A stretch of 7,800 nt of DNA from Acidobacteriota bacterium (GTDB lineage: Bacteria > Acidobacteriota > Terriglobia > Terriglobales > Acidobacteriaceae), in the NCBI GenBank assembly GCA_021781255.1, contig JAJXXG010000630.1, positions 904 to 8,703 of the forward strand, in the 5' to 3' direction. This document shows, piece after piece, positions 1 through 6,655 of this stretch. The notes under the pieces are model-generated. The model saw nothing but the letters and a program-made list of their open reading frames with translations. It was not told the DNA's origin and ran no database searches. Position 1 is the stretch's first letter, and each line of letters starts with the position of its first letter. Position numbers and translations under genes: made by a program.

Positions 1-397
1 CATTGAGCTGCCGGACAGCCTCTGCGATGTCTACACGGAGGTCGCCGACCTGCTGCAGGACGGAGGGCCCACGCAGCCAGATGCCGGCGGCAAGTCCGGC
101 GCAACAGACGCAGAGCACCAGCGCAAAGGCCAGTCCGCGGCGGCGAACATGAAACCATGACTGAAATTTCGCGGTGAGCATGACGAGCAGAAGAGCGCCG
201 ATATAGCCGGCAAACAAGAGGAGCAGGATCGACCGCGCCTGCCAAAGGAAGAGCAGAGCAACCGCGAGCGCGAAGCAGGTGAATATGACAAAGGCCGCGC
301 GGCGCCTGAAGTCCGCGAGCGACTCTCGTAGCGCCTGCGGTTGCGGAGAAGGCCTGGAACGCCGGCGCAGCTCTCGAGTTTGGGCGATCAAAGGCAT
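1..397 (-). CDS. AI-2E/PerM family membrane transporter, N-terminal part (runs off the left edge)
   Basis: The first 132 residues of a polytopic inner-membrane protein are visible; the rest lies beyond base 1. After a basic, Pro/Gln-containing cytoplasmic leader (residues 1-33) come a hydrophobic segment (about 34-52), a second one carrying LLLLFAGYIGALLLVML (58-74), the amphipathic stretch KFQSWFHVRRRG, and a third segment (89-108) followed by GPSVLQQVGDL. This order, with a WL/WF plus Arg-rich turn between the second and third segments, is typical of the AI-2E family (PF01594). Members of that family have been linked to autoinducer-2 export or Na+/H+ antiport, and the substrate here is unknown. 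The ATG at 397-395 follows the TGA of the ATPase gene directly, in the same frame, so translation is probably coupled. The Shine-Dalgarno signal is weak. The family call rests on pattern similarity only. Confidence 0.8.
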   Translation of the reverse strand, partial: MPLIAQTRELRRRSRPSPQPQALRESLADFRRRAAFVIFTCFALAVALLFLWQARSILLLLFAGYIGALLLVMLTAKFQSWFHVRRRGLAFALVLCVCCAGLAAGIWLRGPSVLQQVGDLRVDIAEAVRQLN

Positions 398-2329
398 TCA
401 GGACTGACTCGTCAGTGCGTGGCGGGATCGCGCCACGGATTCGGCGGAGACGGGTGGGGGGATCCTGAGGTCGCTCAGCGGGGCCTGGGGCAGAATCATG
501 CGCAGAGAATTGAGGATTGCAAGCAGGTCAATGATCTCCTGCAGAATGGCGCCTTCAATGGGCGCCAGGTACCCCAAAGCTCCAGCGCCCATACCGATGA
601 CGCTCAGGAGCATGCCTCCCGCGGCGCTGGTGATTGCGATCCGCTTCATGCGCCGGCCGATGTGGATCAGCTCGTCGACGGCGGCAAGCGACGATTGCAG
701 GACAACCGCGCCGGCGGCCTCGGAGGTGATATCGCTATTGACTCCCATCGCAATTCCGACGGTGGCATTCATCATGGCCGGAGCATCGTTCATGCCGTCA
801 CCCAGATAGAGCGTTTGCCGGCGCCGGGTGAGGTCGCGAACAATGGCGACTTTTTCTTCAGGACTCTTGCCTCCGTAGGCTTCCGAGATACCGAAGTCGG
901 AGGCAAAGAAGCTGACTTCAGAGGGACGGTCGCCAGAGAGAAGAACGACACTCTTGAAGCGATGAATCGACTCGACGTGGGCGAGAAAAGGCCGGGCTTC
1001 GTGCCTGGGCTGATCATGGAAACGCATGAGACCCGCGAGAGCGCCGTCGATCAACACGACGCATTCAAGCCCCGAAGCGACATCCGACAAGGTGCGGCGC
1101 AGCTCGGCGGGCAACTTGCCTCGGCCGGTCAGCGTCACAACATGTCCGTCCATGTGGCCGGTCAATCCGCGGCCCGGCGCTTCGGAGACATCCTTTGGCG
1201 TAAACAAAGGGAGCGCATCGTCCGCGGCGCTGCCGAGGACAGCCGAAGCCAGAGGATGCTTTGAGTAGCGTTCGAGGCTGGCCGCGAACTGAAGCAAGGA
1301 GCGCCGGGACCAGGCGCCGGTGCAAATGATCTCAGTGAGGCAAGGTTTGCCGGAGGTAAGGGTTCCGGTTTTGTCGACAATGAGGGTTCGGCAGGAATCG
1401 ATCTTCTCCAGAATCGACGGATCCTTGATGACGATGCCGCGCCTGGCGCCGACGGAGATGGCGCCAATGATCGCGACGGGAATAGCGAGAAGCAGCGGGC
1501 AGGGGGTGGCGATGACAACAACGGCGAGGAACCGCTCCGGCTGTCCAGTAAGGATCCAACTGAGCGCAGCAATGACAACGGCGACCGGGGTATACCAAAC
1601 GCCCAGGCGATCGCCAAGGCGGCGGATCTGCGGCCGGTTCTTCTCCGATTGGTGGAGAACCTCAATAATTTTGGCATAGCGCGAGTCGCCGGCCTGGCGG
1701 GTGGCACGGATGGTCAGGGCGGAATTGCCATTGATGGCGCCGGAGAGGACCGTCGATCCAGGGGCTTTGGCAATGAGAAACGGCTCGCCGGTAAGGTAGG
1801 ACTCGTCCATGGTCCCGGCGCCGTCCACGACAATGCCGTCTACCGGGCAGAGCTCATGAGGGTAGACGAGCAGGATTTCTCCGACGGCGATCGCTGCAAT
1901 GGGAATGTCCGCGACGGAATCAGCGTTTCTGACGCGATGAGCGATCTGGGGCATGCGGCGGGCCAGAGCGCCAAGCACCGACGAAGCACGACGTGTGGCG
2001 TATTCCTCAAGCGCCTTGCCGCCGGAGAGCATGAGAACCACGATCGCGGCCACCCAGTACTGGCCGAGAGCCAGTGCGGAGACAATCGAAAGGAAGGCCA
2101 GAATATCGACGCTGAAATTACGCTTTGCACATTGCGCCGCAAGTTCAATGCCCAGAGGGATGCAGGCCAACGCAATCGCGAGCAGCAGGATGAAATTGAC
2201 GCGATGCGGACTGTGAAAGAGATAGATTTCGCTTGCGGCAGCAGCCATGACAGCGAGCATGAGCGCCGCAATGAGGGCATGCCGAGCGGAAGCTGCGAGT
2301 TGTCCAAATCGATTCCATGGAAGATTCAT
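398..2329 (-). CDS. Heavy-metal translocating P-type ATPase (P1B, TPC type)
   Basis: An ATP-driven metal exporter of the inner membrane, 643 residues from the chosen ATG. Visible signatures in order are: four N-terminal membrane segments (about 18-38, 44-67, 74-90, 92-105) ending in GKALEEYA; the actuator-domain TGEP (180-183); the membrane metal site TPCP (275-278) in ATPCPLLLAIPVA; the phosphorylation motif DKTGTLT (Asp319); the SKHP motif of the nucleotide domain (His358-Pro359); GDGMNDAP (510-517); and two C-terminal segments (about 564-612) with QEIID. There is no N-terminal HMA domain or CxxC. The TPC motif replaces the usual CPC of Cu/Zn pumps and resembles P1B subgroups proposed to move Ni, Fe or Co, so the metal cannot be assigned. 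The ATG at 2329 is preferred because AGGGA lies just upstream; a GTG at 2341 would add four residues. It sits between the zinc-ribbon gene and the AI-2E gene as one operon. Confidence 0.93.
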   Translation of the reverse strand: MNLPWNRFGQLAASARHALIAALMLAVMAAAASEIYLFHSPHRVNFILLLAIALACIPLGIELAAQCAKRNFSVDILAFLSIVSALALGQYWVAAIVVLMLSGGKALEEYATRRASSVLGALARRMPQIAHRVRNADSVADIPIAAIAVGEILLVYPHELCPVDGIVVDGAGTMDESYLTGEPFLIAKAPGSTVLSGAINGNSALTIRATRQAGDSRYAKIIEVLHQSEKNRPQIRRLGDRLGVWYTPVAVVIAALSWILTGQPERFLAVVVIATPCPLLLAIPVAIIGAISVGARRGIVIKDPSILEKIDSCRTLIVDKTGTLTSGKPCLTEIICTGAWSRRSLLQFAASLERYSKHPLASAVLGSAADDALPLFTPKDVSEAPGRGLTGHMDGHVVTLTGRGKLPAELRRTLSDVASGLECVVLIDGALAGLMRFHDQPRHEARPFLAHVESIHRFKSVVLLSGDRPSEVSFFASDFGISEAYGGKSPEEKVAIVRDLTRRRQTLYLGDGMNDAPAMMNATVGIAMGVNSDITSEAAGAVVLQSSLAAVDELIHIGRRMKRIAITSAAGGMLLSVIGMGAGALGYLAPIEGAILQEIIDLLAILNSLRMILPQAPLSDLRIPPPVSAESVARSRHALTSQS

Positions 2330-2349
2330 AGTTCCCTGCACTCTGGCGG

Positions 2350-2679
2350 TTACGCGATGCGGCGCGGTTGTGCTTGCCTGCGAACATGAGACAGATCCAA
2401 GGCCGGAGGAAGTTTGACGCCTGGCGAAATCCCTTCATGTGCGCGGCGGAGCGGGTGGGGCTCAAGAAGAAGTCCGGCCGGTGTCCAACGGCTCATTTTC
2501 CAGATGCTGGAGCAGTGGGAGCACAACCAGAAATACCGGCTGGGCACGACCACGACGGGAAAACCTGTGTCGGCGCGCACGATTCTATCTTCCGGCGGGA
2601 TTGTGAGCTCCAGGAGGCACAGGGTTCCGGACCTGAGATCCTGAGCGTCTCTGCGGCATTTGGGATTGGCGCATTCCAT
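2350..2679 (-). CDS. Small zinc-ribbon-like hypothetical protein
   Basis: A 109-residue cytoplasmic protein with two cysteine pairs, C3-X4-C8 (CANPKC) and C53-X2-C56 (CSHC), the expected ligands of a zinc ribbon. Between them is a mostly beta-like segment with LRSGTLCLLEL and PSRYFWLC. It resembles small uncharacterised proteins I associate with acidobacterial genomes, but I cannot name a function. The ATG at 2679-2677 is chosen because AAAGG lies about seven bases upstream and the first cysteine pair follows at once. An upstream in-frame ATG at 2721 is less likely. The last 35 or so residues are Pro/Arg/His-rich and look unconserved, so the original end may have been earlier. The gene ends about 20 bases before the ATPase start, so the two are probably cotranscribed. 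DNA binding or metal sensing is possible but not shown. Confidence 0.72.
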   Translation of the reverse strand: MECANPKCRRDAQDLRSGTLCLLELTIPPEDRIVRADTGFPVVVVPSRYFWLCSHCSSIWKMSRWTPAGLLLEPHPLRRAHEGISPGVKLPPALDLSHVRRQAQPRRIA

Positions 2680-2943
2680 AGCATTGCCTTTCTTGCAGAT
2701 GGTGCGAGTTCGAAGAGCCATAGGTTGAATGAATCCGCCGGCTGGCGGTGACAATGCAGGGAACGAATGCAGGTTGGTCGCCACTTTGCAAGGCGCGCAA
2801 CCTGAACGTTTCTACCTGGGTAACGACCAGGCACGGATCGCGTGCGCGGCCGCGTCAAAGGTTTGCGACAGCGGCGTCAAAACTCTTGAGCGACGCCGCG
2901 CTGGAGCGTATCCGGCAGAGATGCACGCAGCACTGAACGTCCG
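2680..2943. other. Intergenic leader region of the zinc-ribbon/ATPase operon
   Basis: No convincing gene is visible here on either strand; the open frames have Ser/Arg/Pro-rich shadow composition. The region holds three TGG-N9-TGCA matches (plus 2743-2758, minus 2783-2768, plus 2775-2790), a TGG-TCG-CCA dyad at 2775-2783, the direct repeat CCTGCATT on the minus strand around 2760-2773, and a short CCGCC/GGCGG dyad at 2735-2748. I could not find a good sigma-70 promoter for the operon. Confidence 0.5.
2768..2783 (-). promoter_or_regulatory. Candidate sigma-54 promoter for the zinc-ribbon/ATPase/AI-2E operon
   Basis: TGGCGACCAACCTGCA on the minus strand has the invariant GG-N10-GC spacing, TGGC in the -24 element and TGCA in the -12 element (consensus TGGCACG-N4-TTGCA). 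The predicted start of transcription is near 2757, about 78 bases before the zinc-ribbon ATG. Two plus-strand matches lie within 40 bases and one shares the same bases, so a protein-binding palindrome is an alternative explanation. Confidence 0.28.
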
Positions 2944-3201
2944 CTATGGGCGCAGCTGCTGCAAGCCTGCCGGAGCGCAGGCCGAGGAGAGTGGCCCGAT
3001 ACTGCTTGCGTCCGTTCCAGACTTGCCACCGACGCCGCCGTTCTCAGCCGGTTCCAGGCTGCGGGGCTCAACCGAGCAGATCTGCTCGATCGGCTGGCCG
3101 GCTTTGTACTCGATCTTCCGCGGCGGAGTACAGCCTTCCTCCTTTGTGAGCAGGAGGCTGGGCTTTTCTTTCTCTTCCTGCTCGGCAGCGGCGACAACCG
3201 G
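2944..3201 (-). other. Open in-frame continuation beyond the M48 protease stop codon
   Basis: After the TAG at 3204-3202 the same frame stays open for 85 codons to a second TAG at 2946-2944. The translation is not shadow-like. It begins PVVAAAEQEEKEKPSLLL and continues with TKEEGCTPPRKIEYKAG and QPIEQICSVEP, and is rich in Glu and Lys in a way that continues the charged end of the protease (QMKKDL). No ATG, GTG or TTG lies near its beginning, so a separate gene is unlikely. The best reading is a former or readthrough C-terminal tail of the protease, separated by an amber codon, or a sequencing error at that codon. The final third (from about SGTDASS) looks less constrained. Confidence 0.5.
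3073..3088. repeat. Perfect 16-bp palindrome
   Basis: CGAGCAGATCTGCTCG reads identically on both strands. On the minus strand a CCG four bases further out can pair with the matching CGG, giving nine-base arms with a 4-base bulge. It lies inside the open continuation downstream of the M48 gene. It could be an operator-like site or chance. Confidence 0.45.
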
Positions 3202-4506
3202 CTACAGATCCTTCTTCATTTGCGTAAATTCAGCGGTTTGGACCATCAGATCCTGCATTTTGGGCATGAACATGATTTCGCGCTGGGCCTGGACCATACG
3301 GGCGTAAAACGGCGGATGCGTGCGAAACCAGCTCACGCCGTTCACATAGCCTTCGCGGGTGGCCATCTTGTCAAAGAATCGGATGAAGCCGCGAGGATCG
3401 TAGCCGGCGCTCCATGCGTACTGGATGCCCAGCTGATCGGCTTCGAGCTCATAGTCGCGGCTGATGCCGAGGAGCTTAAGATTCAGGACCAACCCAAGCC
3501 CGTAATATCCGTACTGCAAGGCGTAGTACATGCCAATGCCTGCCACTCCGCCAGTAAGCACAATGGCTGCTACCTGGGCGGCCTGATAGAAGATTCCTGC
3601 GATGGTGGCACGCTTCATCAACCGGGCGCCGTGGCGCGCAGTGACGTGCGCAAGTTCATGCGCGATGACACCGGCCAGTTGCGATTCGTCATCAGCGGCT
3701 TCCAGGAGCCCACGCTCGATGAACAGGAATCCTCCCGGCAGAGCAAACGCGTTGATTTCTTTCGATTGCAGAACGGAGACATGCAAGGGAACCTTGAGAT
3801 CAGAGTGCTGCGCGACGCGGTCGGCGACCTTTTTCACATAGTCCTGAACCGCTTTGCTCTCAATATCGGGAGGAAGCAAGCCGGTGCGCTTCAACTCATC
3901 CACAGCCTCCTGGCCGCGCTTGATGTCGTCGCGCTGTCCGGAGGCAACCTCTCTGAAGCCAATGTCTTTCACATCGCCCCAACGCCTCTGGTTATATGAG
4001 CCATCGGAGATGGCAGCGAGAGTTTGCCGGTTCTGCTCGGGCCACTCAAGGAGCAGATTGAGCTTGGCATCAAGATTGTCGTATGCATTGGGAATGGCCT
4101 GACCGGAGAGCATGTCCGCTTCGCTGCGAAGCAATTCCAGGTTCTGAATCCGGCAATGGAGACCATGCCGCTGCGTGTCGGCCAGCTCCGAACCGCCCTT
4201 CTTCAGATCATTTCGAGCGCTATCCAATTGCCGCCCATAAAGCTTGGAATGGTCCTTAAACCGGCTGCGGCAGCTATCCTCACCGCGCTTGAGCGCCTGA
4301 CGCTCGGTCTCGACGTCGGCCGGACTGAAGCGAAGCGAGGGGGCCAGGGCGAAGAGATCTTCGTAGGACTTCTGCAAATAGTCATGCAGGGGCAACTGAG
4401 AAGACTGCGCCGGCGGTGACTGCGCAGCGCCCGACAGGTTGACGGGCATAAGCGCCAAAAGGACGATTGAGCCGGCAGCAGTGCACTTGCGGATGACCGT
4501 ATTCAT
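3202..4506 (-). CDS. Secreted zinc metalloprotease, M48 family
   Basis: A 434-residue periplasmic endopeptidase. An export signal is visible at residues 1-28 (MNTVIRKCTAAGSIVLLALM, small residues before GAAQ). Residues 40-200 are a helical, Lys/Glu/Leu-rich region with no recognised domain. The M48 catalytic region follows: NAFALPGGFLFIERGLL (252-268), the zinc motif HELAH (283-287) with catalytic Glu284, a hydrophobic stretch (about 301-345), the third ligand Glu353 in the ExxxD motif ending at Asp357, and THPPFYARM (396-404), the conserved HPP..R element. BepA/LoiP-like relatives act in outer-membrane protein quality control. The ATG at 4506 is chosen over a start 13 codons upstream because AGGAGG lies six bases before it and the signal peptide begins there. 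It follows the VWA gene by 43 bases. The frame remains open beyond its TAG, suggesting loss of a charged tail. Confidence 0.93.
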   Translation of the reverse strand: MNTVIRKCTAAGSIVLLALMPVNLSGAAQSPPAQSSQLPLHDYLQKSYEDLFALAPSLRFSPADVETERQALKRGEDSCRSRFKDHSKLYGRQLDSARNDLKKGGSELADTQRHGLHCRIQNLELLRSEADMLSGQAIPNAYDNLDAKLNLLLEWPEQNRQTLAAISDGSYNQRRWGDVKDIGFREVASGQRDDIKRGQEAVDELKRTGLLPPDIESKAVQDYVKKVADRVAQHSDLKVPLHVSVLQSKEINAFALPGGFLFIERGLLEAADDESQLAGVIAHELAHVTARHGARLMKRATIAGIFYQAAQVAAIVLTGGVAGIGMYYALQYGYYGLGLVLNLKLLGISRDYELEADQLGIQYAWSAGYDPRGFIRFFDKMATREGYVNGVSWFRTHPPFYARMVQAQREIMFMPKMQDLMVQTAEFTQMKKDL

Positions 4507-4512
4507 CGGAAG

Positions 4513-4518
4513 CCTCCT
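4513..4518 (-). promoter_or_regulatory. Ribosome binding site of the M48 gene
   Basis: AGGAGG on the minus strand, six bases before the ATG at 4506-4504. It decides the start in favour of the Met that begins the signal peptide. Confidence 0.85.
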
Positions 4519-4549
4519 CTCTTGGAGCAGCCTTTGGCCGCGCATCGAC

Positions 4550-5593
4550 TTATTGCGGCTTGTTCAATTGCGCCGTATAGCCTTGCCGGGTAAAGACGTC
4601 GATCTTATGGTTATTGCCCTTCTCGTCAGTTACCGTGAGGGGCTTTCCGTCGGGCCCGACGATCTCCATTTGCAGGCGATGGTAGCGCCCGTCGCGAAGC
4701 TCCGGCGGCGGGCGGAACGTGAGTGTGTACTCACTGCGCAGATAGCCGACCACACTGCGGAAGATGGTAGGCATCTCACCCTGAAAACGGGGAAACAGCG
4801 CCAGCCCGCCGGTCATCTTTGCGAACGTGGCCAGGGAGTTCTTGCTTTGCAGATAGGACACTCCGGAGCCGTAGCGCGTGTATTCGGCTTCGGCCAGGCC
4901 AATGCTGAAGATTGTCACGTCAGTTTGCCTTAATTTGCCGTACATCTCCTCCAGAGTTGTCGCGCTAAAAGTATCAAGGCCGGTGGCCAGCAGCAGGATG
5001 GACTTTCGGCCACGGACGCCGTTGAGCTTTTCAAGGGTGGCAGCCAGCGCATCGTAGAGGTTAACCTCTTGAAACCGTGGAGGTCCGAGCCAGGCGATCG
5101 CGTCGCGGACTTCATCCTGCTTGTGGGTAAAGTCCACCTGAACCTTGGGCTGCAGATCGAAGGTGGTGAGAGCCACCCAATCGCGCGGCTCGAGATGCCT
5201 GAGAAATGCGGCGCCCCAGTCCGCCGACCTGCCTGCAAAGTAACTATAGGAAGCGGCGCTGTACTCCATAAGCACCACGATGGTGATGGGCGCCGAGGCG
5301 GGGGCAAAGTCCACCAGCTTTTGCGGCCGGCCATTATCGAGGATTCGAAAATTGCAGGGCTTCAAGCCCGGCAGGACGCGCCCGTCATCATCGGTTACCA
5401 GCACATTGACGCTCACCAGTGACGCATCACTGCGCTGGGTGGCGTCGACGGTCAGCGGCGGCTCAGTCCGGGCTGCAGCGCCTGTCTCCTGTTTTTGCGT
5501 CCGGACAAGGGACGAGACCGGCGACAGCGGCAGCGGGAGCAGAACCAAGCCTGCCCCAATGGCAACGACGAAAGTGTGGAGGAAGTTGCTCAT
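4550..5593 (-). CDS. Secreted VWA-domain protein of the acidobacterial VWFA-related type
   Basis: A 347-residue exported protein. Residues 1-28 form a signal peptide (MSNFLHTFVVAIGAGLVLLP and on). Residues 58-96 carry the family's leader (SVNVLVTDDDGRVLPGL, NFRILDNGRPQKLVDF), matching the architecture of TIGR03436 VWFA-related acidobacterial proteins. The von Willebrand A fold spans about 100-285: the beta1 strand ITIVVLMEYSAAS (103-115), WVALTTFD (139-146), NLYDALAATLEKL (178-190), SILLLATGLDTFS (198-210) and VTIFSIGL (226-233). The metal-ion-dependent adhesion site is degenerate: the first Asp is Glu110 and the second Ser is Ala114, so divalent-metal ligand binding may be weakened. A C-terminal beta-rich segment (285-345) follows. 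Its ligand is unknown. It lies 69 bases after the stress-protein stop and 43 bases before the M48 protease, consistent with one operon. Confidence 0.88.
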   Translation of the reverse strand: MSNFLHTFVVAIGAGLVLLPLPLSPVSSLVRTQKQETGAAARTEPPLTVDATQRSDASLVSVNVLVTDDDGRVLPGLKPCNFRILDNGRPQKLVDFAPASAPITIVVLMEYSAASYSYFAGRSADWGAAFLRHLEPRDWVALTTFDLQPKVQVDFTHKQDEVRDAIAWLGPPRFQEVNLYDALAATLEKLNGVRGRKSILLLATGLDTFSATTLEEMYGKLRQTDVTIFSIGLAEAEYTRYGSGVSYLQSKNSLATFAKMTGGLALFPRFQGEMPTIFRSVVGYLRSEYTLTFRPPPELRDGRYHRLQMEIVGPDGKPLTVTDEKGNNHKIDVFTRQGYTAQLNKPQ

Positions 5594-5662
5594 CGCCAGC
5601 GGCTTCCAATCGACGCCGCTCGTTGGTGCGGCCGTGCAAACCTGACGCCCGAGCCGGAGCGC

Positions 5663-6244
5663 CTACACGCCGAGAGCGCCCAGGACAATCACGGGACACA
5701 AGGCCTGGGTGACAACGCGCTGGACCGTGGCCGAGGTTGCCGTGTTGACCGGGGATAACAATGCGGTTTCACGGATTGCCGACGCCGCGTGCTGCGCCGG
5801 GTCCGATGGCTGTGCCAGCTCTTCGCGCGGCGCTGTCATGAGGATGCTATCCGCGCATGACGCCCTGGCAAGGAGGAGGATTTCACGTGCCGGCGCCCCT
5901 CGGAGAAGAAACGGCTCACACGCGATCCCTACCCAACTCAACTGACGCGCCATGCGATGGAGAGACGTGCGCGCGAACTCAGTGCAGCTGGGAGACGGGG
6001 CGGCCTGGGCGCATCCACCTGCACCCGGGGATGATTTTCTCGAATCGAGCACGTGGACAAGAAGCACCTTTGCATCGCGCCGCTTTGCCTGTTGAATGAC
6101 GTGGAACAGCAGACGCTCCTCATCGGCAAAGTCAGTAACAGCAACAATCGTTGCCGGAGTGCCGGATTGGCCTGGAGCCCGGGTTGACAGATACAGGCCG
6201 GCATTTCGGTTTCGATTCGGCAATACATCATGTCTCGGGTTCAC
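5663..6244 (-). CDS. Universal stress protein (UspA-like), probably not ATP-binding
   Basis: A 193-residue soluble cytoplasmic protein with a UspA fold after a 28-residue basic leader: beta1 ATIVAVTDFADEE (31-43), helix LLFHVIQQAKRRDAK (45-59), beta2 VLLVHVLDS (60-68), a helix with FARTSLHRMARQL (90-102), FLLRGAPAREILLLARASCADSILMTAP (112-139) matching the usual G.p...I...a....DlIvmg block, and the C-terminal VQRVVTQALCPVIVLG (174-189). The ATP-binding signature G-2x-G-9x-G-S/T is absent; a 30-residue Ala/Ser/Thr-rich stretch (about 145-172) sits in its place, so this is a divergent, probably non-nucleotide-binding member. The GTG start is chosen because AGGGAGG lies nine bases before it. The frame is open further upstream to 6583, but that part is Ser/Arg/Pro-rich and has no Usp character. 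It heads the stress protein/VWA/M48 gene set. Confidence 0.85.
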   Translation of the reverse strand: MNPRHDVLPNRNRNAGLYLSTRAPGQSGTPATIVAVTDFADEERLLFHVIQQAKRRDAKVLLVHVLDSRKSSPGAGGCAQAAPSPSCTEFARTSLHRMARQLSWVGIACEPFLLRGAPAREILLLARASCADSILMTAPREELAQPSDPAQHAASAIRETALLSPVNTATSATVQRVVTQALCPVIVLGALGV

Positions 6245-6253
6245 CGCCTGAAT

Positions 6254-6260
6254 CCTCCCT
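6254..6260 (-). promoter_or_regulatory. Ribosome binding site of the stress-protein gene
   Basis: AGGGAGG on the minus strand, nine bases before a GTG at 6244-6242. It is the strongest such signal in the open frame and fixes the start, excluding the long N-terminal extension. Confidence 0.75.
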
Positions 6261-6330
6261 GCACTGCGAGATAGGACCGTGCCAGAACCGATGAGGCGGA
6301 TAGCAAGGAGCGCCGGTATGCCGCGCAACT

Positions 6331-6370
6331 GGAATTGCCGTTCAAGAGAACCCGCCTCGCGGCCAATTCC
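6331..6370 (-). repeat. Inverted repeat upstream of the stress-protein gene
   Basis: GGAATTGCCG (6331-6340) and CGGCCAATTCC (6360-6370) pair over ten base pairs with one bulged base at about 6363 and a 19-base loop. It overlaps the predicted transcription start of the sigma-54-like site just upstream. It may act as an operator or as a 5' mRNA hairpin. Confidence 0.4.
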
Positions 6371-6375
6371 ACTTA

Positions 6376-6391
6376 TGCACGTACGGGGCCA
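6376..6391 (-). promoter_or_regulatory. Candidate sigma-54 promoter for the stress protein/VWA/M48 genes
   Basis: TGGCCCCGTACGTGCA on the minus strand matches the consensus TGGCACG-N4-TTGCA at nine of the twelve defined bases, with correct GG-N10-GC spacing. This is the best match in the window. The predicted start is near 6365, about 120 bases before the GTG start. Confidence 0.35.
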
Positions 6392-6655
6392 CAGTCGATT
6401 GATCGGCGACCCTGAAAAGATCGAGAAAAACAGTGACGGAGAACGCCAGCCGCGACCACGCGTCAAAAGATTTTGCGGCGACGACGATTTTCGGGACACA
6501 GACGAGGGTGAAGCGATTGCTCCCTGACTACCGCTCCCGGACAAGGGAGATTCCAAACCGCTGAGAGCACTGAGTGGGCACAAAGGCGCGCTGGCCCGGA
6601 ACGAACGGCAAGCCTGGCGAAGGCTCGATTTGTGAGCTGCCGCACCCGGCCCGTT

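Noticed and set aside
341..1264. A 307-codon plus-strand open frame opposite the ATPase, with others at 1649-2389 and 3220-3999
   Set aside because: They lie antisense to genes with unmistakable domains, their translations have no family character, and long antisense frames are expected in GC-rich codons.
2866..2880. TTGACG on the minus strand (2880 and 2858 areas) as a sigma-70 -35 box
   Set aside because: No acceptable -10 element occurs 16-18 bases downstream of either copy.
2877..3197. A 106-codon minus-strand frame rich in Arg and Ser in the region after the M48 gene
   Set aside because: Its composition is that of a shadow frame; the frame continuing from the protease is far more coding-like.
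4507..4549. CTCC/GGAG pairing that might hide the M48 ribosome binding site
   Set aside because: Only four pairs, too weak to support a regulatory claim.
5874..6099. AGGAGGAGG followed by GTG on the plus strand, resembling a gene start
   Set aside because: It is the reverse complement of Leu/Ala codons in the conserved Usp block; the resulting frame has no protein-like pattern.
6245..6583. Upstream in-frame extension of the stress protein by 113 residues
   Set aside because: The extension is Ser/Arg/Pro-rich without Usp features, and a strong ribosome binding site precedes the GTG at 6244.
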